DNA of 64,000 nt from the NCBI RefSeq assembly GCF_000305935.1, contig NC_018870.1:885942-949941 (forward strand), read 5' to 3'. Both the position numbers and the translations under genes were made by a program. Source of the stretch: Thermacetogenium phaeum DSM 12270. Its GTDB lineage: Bacteria; Bacillota; DSM-12270; Thermacetogeniales; Thermacetogeniaceae. Below the pieces are notes generated by a model. It searched no databases and was not told where the DNA came from. It was given only the letters and a program-made list of their open reading frames with translations. Shown in pieces: positions 18,467-26,654 of this stretch (the stretch's first letter is position 1; each line of letters starts with the position of its first letter).

Positions 18467-19288
18467 GTGAGTATGTACAGCGATATTGGGCAAGATATTT
18501 TTCACGAACATCCGTGTTTGAATAAAGCGGCAGCCAGGTGGTTCGGTCGCATCCACCTACCGGTGGCGCCGGAATGCAACATCAGGTGCCGCTACTGCAC
18601 CAGGGTCTACGACTGCGCTAACGAGAACCGTCCCGGTGTGACCAGCCGGATTATCGGCCCAGGCGAGGCGTTACAACTGGTCACGGAAGTGGTTGAGCGC
18701 GACCGGCGCATCCGGGTGGTGGGGATTGCCGGCCCCGGCGACCCCCTGGCCAATGCTGAGACATTTGAAACACTGGGCCTGATACATGAGCGATTTCCTC
18801 ATTTAATCAAGTGTCTCAGCACCAACGGCCTTTTATTGGAGGAGAGCCTGCCCCGGCTCAAGGCTGTAGGGGTCAAAGCGGTCACCGTAACCGTTAACGC
18901 CGTCTGCGTTGCCGTAGGGACGTATATCTACGATCACGTATGCTATTGGGGTGAGGTTTATCGCGGCCGGTTCGGAGTCGAACTGCTGCTTCGGGCGCAG
19001 CAGGCAGGGATCAGAAAAGCCGTAGCAATGGGGATGATGGTGAAGATAAACACGGTCTATATTCCTGGGGTAAACGACCGCCACCTGACCGATATAGCCA
19101 GGGCGACAAGGGCGGCGGGAGCACAGATCATGAACGTGATGCCGCTTATCCCCCAGGGCGAATTTGCAGAATTGCCACATCCCGATAGAGAACAGATCCG
19201 GCTTGCCCGACGGAATCTGGCTCGCATTATCGGGCAGATAGATCACTGTCGCCAGTGTAGGTCCGACGCGGTGGGTATGCTGTGCTGA
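18467..19288 (+). CDS. nifB: Radical SAM FeMo-cofactor biosynthesis protein NifB (short form)
   Basis: A 273-residue radical SAM enzyme that fuses Fe-S clusters around a carbide to make NifB-co. The SAM motif CNIRCRYC (~36-43) follows the family marker HPCLNKAAARW and IHLPVAPE. VYDCANENRPGVTS and GIAGPGDPLAN are NifB-specific, as is the C-terminal CRQCRSDAVG, which binds an accessory cluster. The NifX-like C-terminal domain of proteobacterial NifB is absent, as in archaeal and Clostridia short forms. The start is GTG 18467 (or ATG 18473) after GGAGGG. It sits 50 bp after nifE. Confidence 0.92.
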   Translation: MSMYSDIGQDIFHEHPCLNKAAARWFGRIHLPVAPECNIRCRYCTRVYDCANENRPGVTSRIIGPGEALQLVTEVVERDRRIRVVGIAGPGDPLANAETFETLGLIHERFPHLIKCLSTNGLLLEESLPRLKAVGVKAVTVTVNAVCVAVGTYIYDHVCYWGEVYRGRFGVELLLRAQQAGIRKAVAMGMMVKINTVYIPGVNDRHLTDIARATRAAGAQIMNVMPLIPQGEFAELPHPDREQIRLARRNLARIIGQIDHCRQCRSDAVGMLC

Positions 19289-19347
19289 GTGCAGGAGCGG
19301 GAGTGTGGGCGTTTAGAGTTTCCTGATGTGTGATGGGAGGGATATAA

Positions 19348-20205
19348 ATGCTCAGGATTATAGACACAACCTTACGGGACGGGGAGCAGGCGCCGGGCGT
19401 TGCTTTTACAGTGAGAGAAAAGGTGAACATTGCAAGACTGCTTGACTGGCTGGGAGTGTATCAGATAGAAGCAGGAATCCCGGTAATGGGGGATTTGGAG
19501 CAGAAGGCGATCCGGGCCATTGCCAGGTCGAATTTGAAAGCAAGGGTAAGCGCATGGAACCGCCTCCTGCTGGCGGACATCCGGGCATCCCTTGCCTGCG
19601 GGGTGAAGGATATTCACATTTCCTGTCCCGCTTCCGAGCTCCAGATTCGTTACAAGCTCGGCCAAAGCAGGATGTGGGTGCTGGACTGTCTGAAAAGAGC
19701 CATACGCTACGCTTCCGACTACGGCTGCCGGGTGACGGTAGGGGCGGAAGACGCCAGCCGGGCGGATGCTTCGTTCCTGCTTGACCTTGCATTACTGGCG
19801 CAGGAAATGGGTGCCGAGCGCCTGCGGTATTGCGATACAATGGGTGTGTTAAATCCGTTCACCACTGTTGAGAGGCTTGACTGGCTCCGGTCGAACTTGT
19901 CCCTGGAGATTGAATTTCACGGGCATAACGACTTTGGTATGGCAACTGCCAACACCCTGGCGGCCATCAAGGCGGGTATCCGCTACGTGGACACCACCGT
20001 CGGAGGACTGGGTGAGCGCGCCGGCAATGCCTCTCTTGAGGAATTAAGTGCGGCTCTGCAGGGGATTTATGGTTACGATCCGGGGCTCAATAGCCGGGTG
20101 CTCCCGGTGTTGAGCCGGCACGTGGCGCGGGCGGCCAGGCGGCCAGTTTCCTTGCCCCGGCGCAGGATACTGGAACCGCTACCCCATTCAGTTGTCGGGT
20201 GGTGA
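19348..20205 (+). CDS. nifV: Homocitrate synthase NifV, C-terminally truncated
   Basis: A 285-residue protein with an intact-looking TIM barrel: [15 protein letters not shown] at the N-terminus, [10 protein letters not shown], and the metal-site motif [18 protein letters not shown] (~190). The usual NifV of ~375-380 residues continues through a helical domain. Here similarity stops near residue 260 ([10 protein letters not shown]), and the last ~15 residues come from out-of-frame modC sequence before the stop. This is therefore a deletion product. NifV makes homocitrate for FeMo-co; the lost helical part normally covers the active site of the partner subunit, so activity is doubtful. A full-length relative is at 47978. 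Confidence 0.85.
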   Translation: MLRIIDTTLRDGEQAPGVAFTVREKVNIARLLDWLGVYQIEAGIPVMGDLEQKAIRAIARSNLKARVSAWNRLLLADIRASLACGVKDIHISCPASELQIRYKLGQSRMWVLDCLKRAIRYASDYGCRVTVGAEDASRADASFLLDLALLAQEMGAERLRYCDTMGVLNPFTTVERLDWLRSNLSLEIEFHGHNDFGMATANTLAAIKAGIRYVDTTVGGLGERAGNASLEELSAALQGIYGYDPGLNSRVLPVLSRHVARAARRPVSLPRRRILEPLPHSVVGW

Positions 20206-20473
20206 AAAGCAGAGGGTAGCACTGGCCAGGGCTCTGATGACTAGGCCTTCGATTCTGCTGCTGGACGAACCGCTGGCTGCCCTGGACAGGGGCTTGCGAG
20301 AAAAAATGCGGCAGGAATTGCGGGAGCTGCATCAAGCGTGGCAAATCCCTTTTATCCTGGTAACACATTGCCGCTGTGAAGAGCAGCTGGCGGATAAAAT
20401 TCTGCGACCTTTGCAGTACCCGGGTAACGTGAGTTGGGTAGATGGAAAGGGTGGTGTTCTGTGGAAGCGTTAG
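20168..20473 (+). pseudogene. 3' remnant of a molybdate-type ABC transporter ATPase (modC-like)
   Basis: This frame reads [20 protein letters not shown], then [20 protein letters not shown] and FILVTH: the ABC signature, Walker B and switch His of an importer ATPase. The Walker A half is missing, and the 5' side merges out of frame with nifV. RYP.QLSGGE and DEPLAALD resemble ModC, and a molybdate transporter beside nif would make sense, but other importer ATPases are possible. The 3' end is short and overlaps the next gene's start. It cannot be a working ATPase. Confidence 0.7.
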
Positions 20474-21201
20474 TGGTGCAGCATGTGGCCTGTGAAGGCC
20501 CAGGGCTGCTTGAGGATGTACTTGTTGGAAAAGGCTGGAGGCTGGACATCAGGTGCATGGACCAGCCAGGGGCAACCCTGCCGGAAAGCCTGGGGAATTA
20601 TGATGCCCTCGTAATTCTTGGCGGGCCAATGGGAGCCTACGAGGAAGAGATTTATCCTTATCTTTTACAGGTGCAGGGGTTGATAAGAGAAGCGGTAACA
20701 ATGCGGCTGCCCGCGCTGGGGATCTGCCTGGGCGGGCAGCTCATCGCGCGCGCCCTGGGAGCAAGTGTGGGGCCGAATCCGGTCAAAGAGATCGGCTGTT
20801 ACCAGATTCGTCTAACTCCAGCTGGATTGGTGGCGCCGCTTTTTACCGGTATGCCACCCGAGTTGTTGGTTTTTCAGTGGCATAGCGATACCTTTGCCTT
20901 GCCTAAAGGCGCTTTACTGCTTGCTGAAGGTGATACGTGCCTCAACCAGGCGTTTGTCTATGGAGCGCATGCTTACGGCGGTTATGCCTGGGGACTCCAA
21001 TTCCACCTGGAAGTGACCCCGGAGATGATCGAGGAATGGGCAAGGCTCTACGCCGATGAGCTTATCGATTGTGGCGGACCCGGAGCGGCGGATAGGCTTC
21101 TGGATGAGACCAGATCCCGGTGGGAAGAGATACGCCCCATCCAGGAGCTCTTCCTCAACAATCTCGAGAGGATTCTGCGGGGGACCGGTCTCGCCAGCTG
21201 A
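20461..21201 (+). CDS. Class-I glutamine amidotransferase-like protein
   Basis: A 246-residue GATase1 domain protein similar to GuaA-type amidotransferase domains and stand-alone GMP-synthase-like proteins. The nucleophile elbow is [16 protein letters not shown] (Cys ~87), with oxyanion-type [11 protein letters not shown] upstream and the catalytic His in [11 protein letters not shown]. The start GTG 20461 overlaps the end of the modC remnant. The physiological substrate is unknown. It is the last gene before the amtB regulatory region and its stop is 23 bp from the operator palindrome. Confidence 0.8.
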   Translation: MEALVVQHVACEGPGLLEDVLVGKGWRLDIRCMDQPGATLPESLGNYDALVILGGPMGAYEEEIYPYLLQVQGLIREAVTMRLPALGICLGGQLIARALGASVGPNPVKEIGCYQIRLTPAGLVAPLFTGMPPELLVFQWHSDTFALPKGALLLAEGDTCLNQAFVYGAHAYGGYAWGLQFHLEVTPEMIEEWARLYADELIDCGGPGAADRLLDETRSRWEEIRPIQELFLNNLERILRGTGLAS

Positions 21202-21224
21202 TTCTCTTAGACGAATTATACCTG

Positions 21225-21244
21225 AAAGTATACCTGTATACTTT
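21225..21244. promoter_or_regulatory. Palindromic operator upstream of amtB
   Basis: AAAGTATAC, CT, GTATACTTT: arms identical to the nifH operator at 12248-12267. The left half is preceded by another TATACCTG, giving a TATACCTG-N4-TATACCTG direct repeat, possibly an extra half-site. The -35 box begins 11 bp downstream, exactly as at nifH. Identical arms in unrelated flanks argue for conserved protein binding. Confidence 0.75.
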
Positions 21245-21255
21245 GCAATAAAGGG

Positions 21256-21283
21256 TTGATTTGCTGAAGTAATCGAGTATTAT
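21256..21283 (+). promoter_or_regulatory. Sigma-A-like promoter of amtB-glnK
   Basis: TTGATT, 16 bases, TATTAT (or ATTATT with 17). The geometry to the palindrome matches the nif promoter. The transcript would have a leader of ~540 bases before amtB. Confidence 0.6.
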
Positions 21284-21299
21284 TTTTATAAAATGTATT

Positions 21300-21363
21300 A
21301 CCGGTGAGGCAGCCGGTAGTTGGGATAAAGGAGTCCCCGAGAAATTCGGGGGCTTTGCATTTC
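21300..21363 (+). terminator. amtB leader module 1: GGCAGCC hairpin plus intrinsic terminator T1
   Basis: ACCGG/CCGGT (21300-21317) has GAGGCA in the loop. TTGGGATAAAGG follows, then AGTCCCCGA-GAAA-TTCGGGGGCT (21332-21354) and TTTGCATTT. It is closely related in sequence and order to 12325-12395 upstream of nifH. The stem differs by paired changes, supporting selection for structure. Confidence 0.65.
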
Positions 21364-21432
21364 CGGCGGTTGCGAAAGCCATAGGATTTGCGCCGTAATC
21401 CGCAGGGCCGCGGTAACGGCCAGGCAGTGATG

Positions 21433-21480
21433 CCCCTGTTGAGGAACGCAGAGGTTCCTAGAACAGGGGTTTTTCATTTC
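21433..21480 (+). terminator. amtB leader module 2: terminator T2 enclosing an AGGAAC hairpin
   Basis: CCCCTGTT pairs with AACAGGGG (8 bp, 21433-21440 with 21462-21469) around AGGAAC-GCAGAG-GTTCCT, followed by TTTTTCATTTCTT. This is a textbook terminator and the counterpart of 12472-12525. Upstream, GGCCG-CGGTAA-CGGCC can form another small hairpin. Confidence 0.65.
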
Positions 21481-21610
21481 TTAGCTTCGGCATGCCTTTG
21501 GGGTTTGGTTATGATTGCAATTTACTACCTTGTCCTTTTTGTAATATAGCATTGGTCGGCATGGAGTTTCGGGCATGCCGGAAGGGGGATTTTGTTGATG
21601 GAAGGTAAAG

Positions 21611-21700
21611 CTGTAGACCGCATCGCGGTAGAAAGAGGGAGGTAGCGCTACCTCTGTTAGGGTAACGATGGTGTTTCTAACGGAGGTTTGCTTTATCAAA
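21611..21700 (+). promoter_or_regulatory. amtB leader module 3: mutually exclusive hairpins
   Basis: CTGTAGACCGCAT (21611-21623) is identical to 13 bases in the nif leader. After it, GAGGTAGCGCTACCTC forms one hairpin. The same ACCTC arm can instead open the 11-bp stem ACCTCTGTTAG/CTAACGGAGGT (with one G-U pair), followed by TTTGCTTT. The two folds exclude each other, which is the logic of a terminator/antiterminator switch. The nif leader has no obvious equivalent of the last hairpin. Confidence 0.45.
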
Positions 21701-21828
21701 AACTTGGTCATGAAAGGGGGGATTTCGAATTAGTAGACATTATGAAAAATACCAGAAAGAGGAGGTAAGGATCGGTTAATCTGTTAGTTAAAAGATGGGA
21801 GCAATTTGTCTTGAAGGAGGTAAAAAGA

Positions 21829-23226
21829 ATGAAAAAGGCGCGAACCTTTCTGGTAATCTTCAATATCTTTCTTATGGTATTGCTCTTTTTCAGCTTTGTC
21901 TCGATTGCTCTGGCGGCCGACCCCACGGGAGCGGAAACCTTGAAGGGGAATGAGGATGCTCCTGTTGACTACATCTGGGTGCTAATCTCAGGATTTTTGG
22001 TCTTCTTTATGCAGGCGGGTTTTGCGATGGTGGAGGCCGGGTTCTGCAGGGCCAAGAACGCCACAAACCTGCTCAGCAAGAACCTGATCGACCTCGTTGT
22101 GGCCTCCCTCGTTTTGTTTGCCGTTGGTTACGGATTCCTCAAAGGCAAGGATGTGGCGGGGTTTATCGGAACGGGAAACTGGTTTCTTCACGGGGATGCC
22201 TATGATGTGGGGGTTTACCTTGATTTCTTCTGGCAACTGGTCTTCTGTGGCACTGCGGCCACGATCGTTTCCGGGGCGGTTGCCGAACGGCTCAAGTTCC
22301 CGGCTTATCTGCTCTATACCTTTTTCGTCAGCCTGATCATTTACCCCATTTACGCCCACTGGGTATGGGGCGGCGGCTGGCTCTCGCAGCTGCCGTTTGG
22401 TCTGGGGCATTTGGACTTTGCAGGTTCCGGGGTGGTTCACGCCGTCGGCGGGATGGTCGGCCTGGCGGGTGCCATCGTACTCGGGCCGCGTTTCGGCAAG
22501 TACGGGCGGGACGGCAAGCCGCGCCCCATTATCGGCCATAATATGGCTCTTGCCGCACTGGGCACCTTTATTCTCTGGTTCGGCTGGTTCGGGTTTAACC
22601 CCGGCAGCACCTTTAGCGCCCACCATCTCAGAATTGCCGTGGTGGCCGTGAACACGAACCTGGCTGCGGCGGCGGGCGCTCTGACGGCATTGATTGTGGT
22701 GTACCTTAAAACCCGGAAGTGGGACCTGGGTATGGCCTTAAACGGCACCCTGGGCGGACTGGTGGCCGTCACTGCGCCCTGTGCCTGGGTGGAGGCATGG
22801 GCGGCCGTGGTAATCGGAGCGTTTGCCGGACTCATCGTCGTGGCCGGCGTATACTTCCTGGAATCCCGGGGGGTTGATGACCCCGTGGGTGCGGTGAGCG
22901 TTCACGGCTTTTGCGGGATCTGGGGTTTGATCAGCGTTGGGTTGTTTGCTGACGGCACTTACGGCATCTATTCCACCGAAACGCCCTTTGTTACAGGACT
23001 TTTCTATGGGGGAGGCTTCGGTCAGCTGCTCGCCCAGCTCATCGGTGTTCTCTGTGTTGCGGTGTGGGCTTTTGGGTTGGGCTACTTGATGTTCAAGGGT
23101 ATGGATCTGCTCTTCGGTATCAGGGTATCCCCGGAGGAAGAGTTGATCGGTCTGGATGTCCCCGAACATGGGACTCCGGCCTATCCGGAGTTTCAGCGCC
23201 AGCGCACAACGGTGCTAAATGTATAA
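21829..23226 (+). CDS. amtB: Ammonium transporter
   Basis: A 465-residue Amt/Rh-family channel. After an N-terminal hydrophobic stretch ending IALAA (a probable signal peptide, as in many Amt proteins) come about 11 transmembrane segments. Family motifs include DYIWVLISGFLVFFMQAGFA, MVEAGFCRAKN, the twin pore His in GSGVVHAVGG and DPVGAVSVHGFCGIWG, and FGWFGFNPGS. ATG 21829 follows AAGGAGGTAAAAAGA. The PII gene glnK lies 49 bp downstream, the classical pairing in which PII plugs the channel. It imports ammonium under nitrogen limitation, consistent with sharing the nif operator. Confidence 0.95.
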   Translation: MKKARTFLVIFNIFLMVLLFFSFVSIALAADPTGAETLKGNEDAPVDYIWVLISGFLVFFMQAGFAMVEAGFCRAKNATNLLSKNLIDLVVASLVLFAVGYGFLKGKDVAGFIGTGNWFLHGDAYDVGVYLDFFWQLVFCGTAATIVSGAVAERLKFPAYLLYTFFVSLIIYPIYAHWVWGGGWLSQLPFGLGHLDFAGSGVVHAVGGMVGLAGAIVLGPRFGKYGRDGKPRPIIGHNMALAALGTFILWFGWFGFNPGSTFSAHHLRIAVVAVNTNLAAAAGALTALIVVYLKTRKWDLGMALNGTLGGLVAVTAPCAWVEAWAAVVIGAFAGLIVVAGVYFLESRGVDDPVGAVSVHGFCGIWGLISVGLFADGTYGIYSTETPFVTGLFYGGGFGQLLAQLIGVLCVAVWAFGLGYLMFKGMDLLFGIRVSPEEELIGLDVPEHGTPAYPEFQRQRTTVLNV

Positions 23227-23275
23227 TGATGATTTAAAGGATTGAGGGTATGAGTTGCAGAAAGGAGGGGTTTTT

Positions 23276-23614
23276 TTGTTCAAATTGGAGATTATCGTTC
23301 GAGAGGAAAGAGTTGAAGAGGTAATTGAAGCGCTCAAAGGTACCGGTTACCCGGGTTTGTCGATTATGTCAATCGAGGGACGGGGGCAGCAAAACGGGAT
23401 TCAAGAGCAATTCCGCGGGCGGTCGTACATCATACCCTTTCTTCCTAAGAAAAAGGTAGAGATCTTGATCAGGGAAGAGGATCTGGAAAAGGTTAAAAAC
23501 GCCGTAATCAAAGCCGCCCGGACCGGCGAACCCGGGGACGGGAAGATCTTTGTGATGCCGGTAGTGGATGTGATCCGGATCCGCACCGGAGAGAGGGGGG
23601 AAGGCGCCATTTAA
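23276..23614 (+). CDS. glnK: PII nitrogen signal protein GlnK
   Basis: A 112-residue PII protein: KLEIIVREERVEEVIEAL start, B-loop TGEPGDGKIFV and the C-terminal IRIRTGERG. In the T-loop the usual uridylylated Tyr (ELYRG) is replaced by Phe (EQFRGRSY), so UMP modification is not possible at that site and signalling should rest on ATP/ADP and 2-oxoglutarate. I take TTG 23276, 7 bases after AAAGGAGG; an upstream start would swallow the ribosome site. Linkage to amtB defines it as GlnK rather than NifI. A strong terminator follows. Confidence 0.92.
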   Translation: MFKLEIIVREERVEEVIEALKGTGYPGLSIMSIEGRGQQNGIQEQFRGRSYIIPFLPKKKVEILIREEDLEKVKNAVIKAARTGEPGDGKIFVMPVVDVIRIRTGERGEGAI

Positions 23615-23657
23615 ACCTTATTGGAGCTTATCCCCGAAGACGGCGAAACGATCCTGA

Positions 23658-23693
23658 AGCCCCTTTGTTGGTAAGCCACAGGGGGCTTTTTTT
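23658..23693 (+). terminator. Intrinsic terminator after glnK
   Basis: AGCCCC pairs with GGGGCT around a loop that can extend the stem (TGT/ACA), followed by seven T. It closes the amtB-glnK operon ahead of the ger genes. Confidence 0.8.
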
Positions 23694-23765
23694 ATGGATT
23701 GATGGGACATAAAATCTTGAGGCTCTGATCATGCTAATTAAAGAAGGCAGGAGGTGCAGAGCCGC

Positions 23766-25397
23766 TTGTTCCGTACTTTGCGCAAACCGCTGAAACCGAA
23801 AGAAATTAAAAAGCGCCGCCTGGAGGCGCAGCTGGAAAGGCTTCAGGCTGATGAGGAGATTTTAAAACTGCCGGTCAACCCCGATCTGGACAGGAATGTT
23901 GAATTGATGAAAAAGCTTTTCGGCGATAGCAGCGACTTTGTAATTCGCCAGTTCCACTTTGGGGCCAGCAAGGAGATCCGGGTTGTCCTGGTCTTTGTCG
24001 ACGGCCTTGTCGACAGAAACTCTATCAGCGATTCGGTTCTCAAGCCCTTTGTCCTGCGCACTTTGGAACAGGATGGTTCGGAAGTGCTGCCGGCGAATCC
24101 TTATGACCTGATCGTCCACTGGCTGGTGACCTTTTACAGCGTCAAAGAGGAAAAAGAGATCGGTAAGCTGCTGGATCTGGTGCTGTCGGGGTTTGCCGCT
24201 CTGTTTATCGATGGTTCGGAGAAAGCGCTTGCCGTTGAAGTAAAAGGGTGGCCATCCCGGTCTGTTGAAGAGCCGAAGGCGGAGGCCTTCGCCAGGGGGC
24301 CGCGGGAGGGGTTTACTGAGACCATCCGTTACAATACAGCTCTGCTGCGGCGGCGGATCAAGACGCCCCGTTTGCGCTTCGATATGATGAGCATCGGCAG
24401 GTTCACCAAAACCGACGTCTGTGTGGCCTACATTGACGGCCTGGTGAACCCGGCTCTCGTCACCGAAGTCAAGAACAGGCTGGAATCCATCGATACCGAT
24501 GGCGTTTTGGAGTCCGGCTACCTGGAGGACTTCATCAAGGACAACTATAAAACGCTCTTTTCCCTCCTGGACCGCACCGAAAGACCGGACAAAGTTGCCG
24601 CGGCGCTCCTGGAGGGTCGGGCGGCCATTATCGTGGATACCACACCCTTTGCCCTCATCGTTCCGGCGGTGTTCAGCGAGTTTCTGCAGTCCCCTGAGGA
24701 TTATTACGAGGGGAATGACTACATCCGCCCCATCCGCTGGCTGGCCCTGATCTTTACGGTCACCTTACCATCATTATACGTAGCCTTGACCACCTTCCAT
24801 CAGGAGATGATCCCTACCGGTCTCGCCCTCAGCATGGCGGCCGGGCGGGAGGGCGTTCCCTTCCCTGCCGTTATTGAAGCGCTGATGATGGAGGTCACCT
24901 TTGATCTGCTCAGGGAGGCGGGGACGCGCATGCCGCGTTCCATTGGGCAGGCCCTGGGTGTTGTCGGCGCCCTCGTCCTCGGTCAGGCAGCGGTGGCTGC
25001 CGGGATTGTCAGCCCCTTTATGGTGATCGTTGTCGCCTTGACTGCCGTTGCCTCTTTTCTCGTTCCCAATTATTCCGCATCCCTCACCATCAGGTTCCTG
25101 CGCTACCCCTTCCTCCTGCTGGCCGGGTCGTTCGGGCTGGTGGGGATTTTCTGGGGCCTGGTATTTCTTTTGCTGCACCTGGCATCACTTCGGTCCTTCG
25201 GGGTGCCTTACCTCTATCCGCTGGCACCGGCAGTGCCCCGAGAATGGCAAGATGTCTTCTGGCGCTCCCCCTGGTGGAAAATGGACCAGAGGCCGCTTCT
25301 CTCCCGGTCCCCTAATGAAAGGAGGCAGGCACCTGCCCAGCGGCCGGAGCCCGACCGGAGGCCGGGTGATGGGGATGAAGGGGACGCCGGGGGCTAA
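23766..25397 (+). CDS. Spore germination protein GerKA/GerAA family (operon 1)
   Basis: A 543-residue inner-membrane A subunit of a germinant receptor. A soluble N-terminal half (to ~300) with DSSDFVIRQFHFG and GPREGFTETIRYNTALLRRRI is followed by ~5 membrane helices containing LTTFHQEMIPT, GREGVPFPAVIEALMMEVTFDLLREA and MPRSIGQALGVVGALVLGQAAV, all GerA-family signatures. TTG 23766, 9 bases after GCAGGAGGTG, is preferred. The C-terminal tail is Arg/Pro-rich. With the next two genes it forms gerKA-KB-KC; the C gene is broken, so this receptor may be incomplete. Confidence 0.93.
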   Translation: MFRTLRKPLKPKEIKKRRLEAQLERLQADEEILKLPVNPDLDRNVELMKKLFGDSSDFVIRQFHFGASKEIRVVLVFVDGLVDRNSISDSVLKPFVLRTLEQDGSEVLPANPYDLIVHWLVTFYSVKEEKEIGKLLDLVLSGFAALFIDGSEKALAVEVKGWPSRSVEEPKAEAFARGPREGFTETIRYNTALLRRRIKTPRLRFDMMSIGRFTKTDVCVAYIDGLVNPALVTEVKNRLESIDTDGVLESGYLEDFIKDNYKTLFSLLDRTERPDKVAAALLEGRAAIIVDTTPFALIVPAVFSEFLQSPEDYYEGNDYIRPIRWLALIFTVTLPSLYVALTTFHQEMIPTGLALSMAAGREGVPFPAVIEALMMEVTFDLLREAGTRMPRSIGQALGVVGALVLGQAAVAAGIVSPFMVIVVALTAVASFLVPNYSASLTIRFLRYPFLLLAGSFGLVGIFWGLVFLLLHLASLRSFGVPYLYPLAPAVPREWQDVFWRSPWWKMDQRPLLSRSPNERRQAPAQRPEPDRRPGDGDEGDAGG

Positions 25398-25517
25398 GCC
25401 AATCAAAGTGACGGGTAGGGGGGTTGAATCGCCTTTAGAGTTTAGCATTGTTTTCGGTGGTTGCCCGAATAGCGGCCCAACAAATTTTTATTGATCGCAG
25501 GGGATTGCGGGGGAAAA

Positions 25518-26654
25518 ATGGGTATCGAAAAAGGCAGAATTTCCTGGAGTCAGGTAATCTTCTTAACTGCAAACACCATACTGGCCAGCATGGTTTTGAT
25601 AACTCCTGCTTTTTTGACAGGGACGGCGGGACAGGATGCCTGGCTGGCCGTCCTTGTCGCCGGCTTCTTCGGTATTGTTTTCGGATTGGTCGTTTTTTCC
25701 CTGGGACGGCGCTTCTCCCATAAGAACCTTGTCGAATACAGCATTGACCTTGTTGGGCCTTGGGCAGGCAGGCTGCTGGGGATCGTCTTCGGACTCTTTT
25801 TTCTCTACCTCAACTCCTATATCGTCCGTTCCTTCGGTGATATGTTGGTTACCGAAGCGATGCCGGAAACCCCCTTGGTTGTTTTTACGATCCTGATGGT
25901 GGGGCTGGCTGCCTACGGGGTCTATCTGGGGCTGGAGGTTTTCAGTCGGGTGAACGAGATCATTTTTCCCCTGTCTGTGCTGATCGCAGTTGTGTTCATT
26001 GGTCTGGGGATTCCGGATATGGATTTTTATCAACTGAAGCCGCTTTTTGAGCGCTCCTTCTTCGATGTGCTGCGCGGCGCCATGATTCTCTTCGGCTTCT
26101 TCGCCGAGGGAGCGTTTCTGTTGATGATTTTTCCCAATTTGCAGACCTCCGGGCAGGACAGGAAGATTGTCCTTGCGGTGAGCCTGATCCTCACCATTAC
26201 GATGCTGGTCGATGTTGTGGGGTTAATCGCTCTCTTCGGATACGAAGAGACCTCCCGCTTTCTCTTTCCGAGTTTTGAGCTGGCCAAAAGCGTGCATTTG
26301 GGCATTTTTATCGATCGCCTGGAATCTCTGGTAGTAGGGGTTTGGGTGGCGACCATCTCCCTTAAAGTGATGGTTTTTTATTACATCTCTGTGCTGACCT
26401 TTGCAGAGGTTTTCGGCTTAAAGGACTATCGCCCTTTGGTCTTGCCGTTTGCTTTTCTCCTGACGGGGATATCTGTGTTGGGGTGGAGCAACAGCAACCA
26501 GGTCCGGATTTTCCTTCAGTACTATTTTCCTCTTCTCTCTATAAACGTACTGGGGGGGATAACGCTCTTGCTCTACATTGTTTCCTTTTGGCGACGGGGA
26601 AAATCTGAAAAGGGGGGCGGAAAAAATGAGGAGGGCGCTTTTCCCCAAGACTAA
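25518..26654 (+). CDS. Spore germination permease GerKB/GerAB family (operon 1)
   Basis: A 378-residue amino-acid-permease-like membrane protein with about ten hydrophobic segments. Family marks: the N-terminal EKGRISWSQVIFL, RRFSHKNLVEY, the YLGLEVFSRVNEIIFP segment and MILFGFFAEGAFLLMIFP. It recognises the germinant in spores and acts with the A and C subunits. The start ATG 25518 follows GCGGGGGAAAA. About 120 bp of non-coding sequence separate it from gerKA, and it overlaps the start of gerKC by 29 bp. The actual germinant cannot be read from the sequence. Confidence 0.92.
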   Translation: MGIEKGRISWSQVIFLTANTILASMVLITPAFLTGTAGQDAWLAVLVAGFFGIVFGLVVFSLGRRFSHKNLVEYSIDLVGPWAGRLLGIVFGLFFLYLNSYIVRSFGDMLVTEAMPETPLVVFTILMVGLAAYGVYLGLEVFSRVNEIIFPLSVLIAVVFIGLGIPDMDFYQLKPLFERSFFDVLRGAMILFGFFAEGAFLLMIFPNLQTSGQDRKIVLAVSLILTITMLVDVVGLIALFGYEETSRFLFPSFELAKSVHLGIFIDRLESLVVGVWVATISLKVMVFYYISVLTFAEVFGLKDYRPLVLPFAFLLTGISVLGWSNSNQVRIFLQYYFPLLSINVLGGITLLLYIVSFWRRGKSEKGGGKNEEGAFPQD

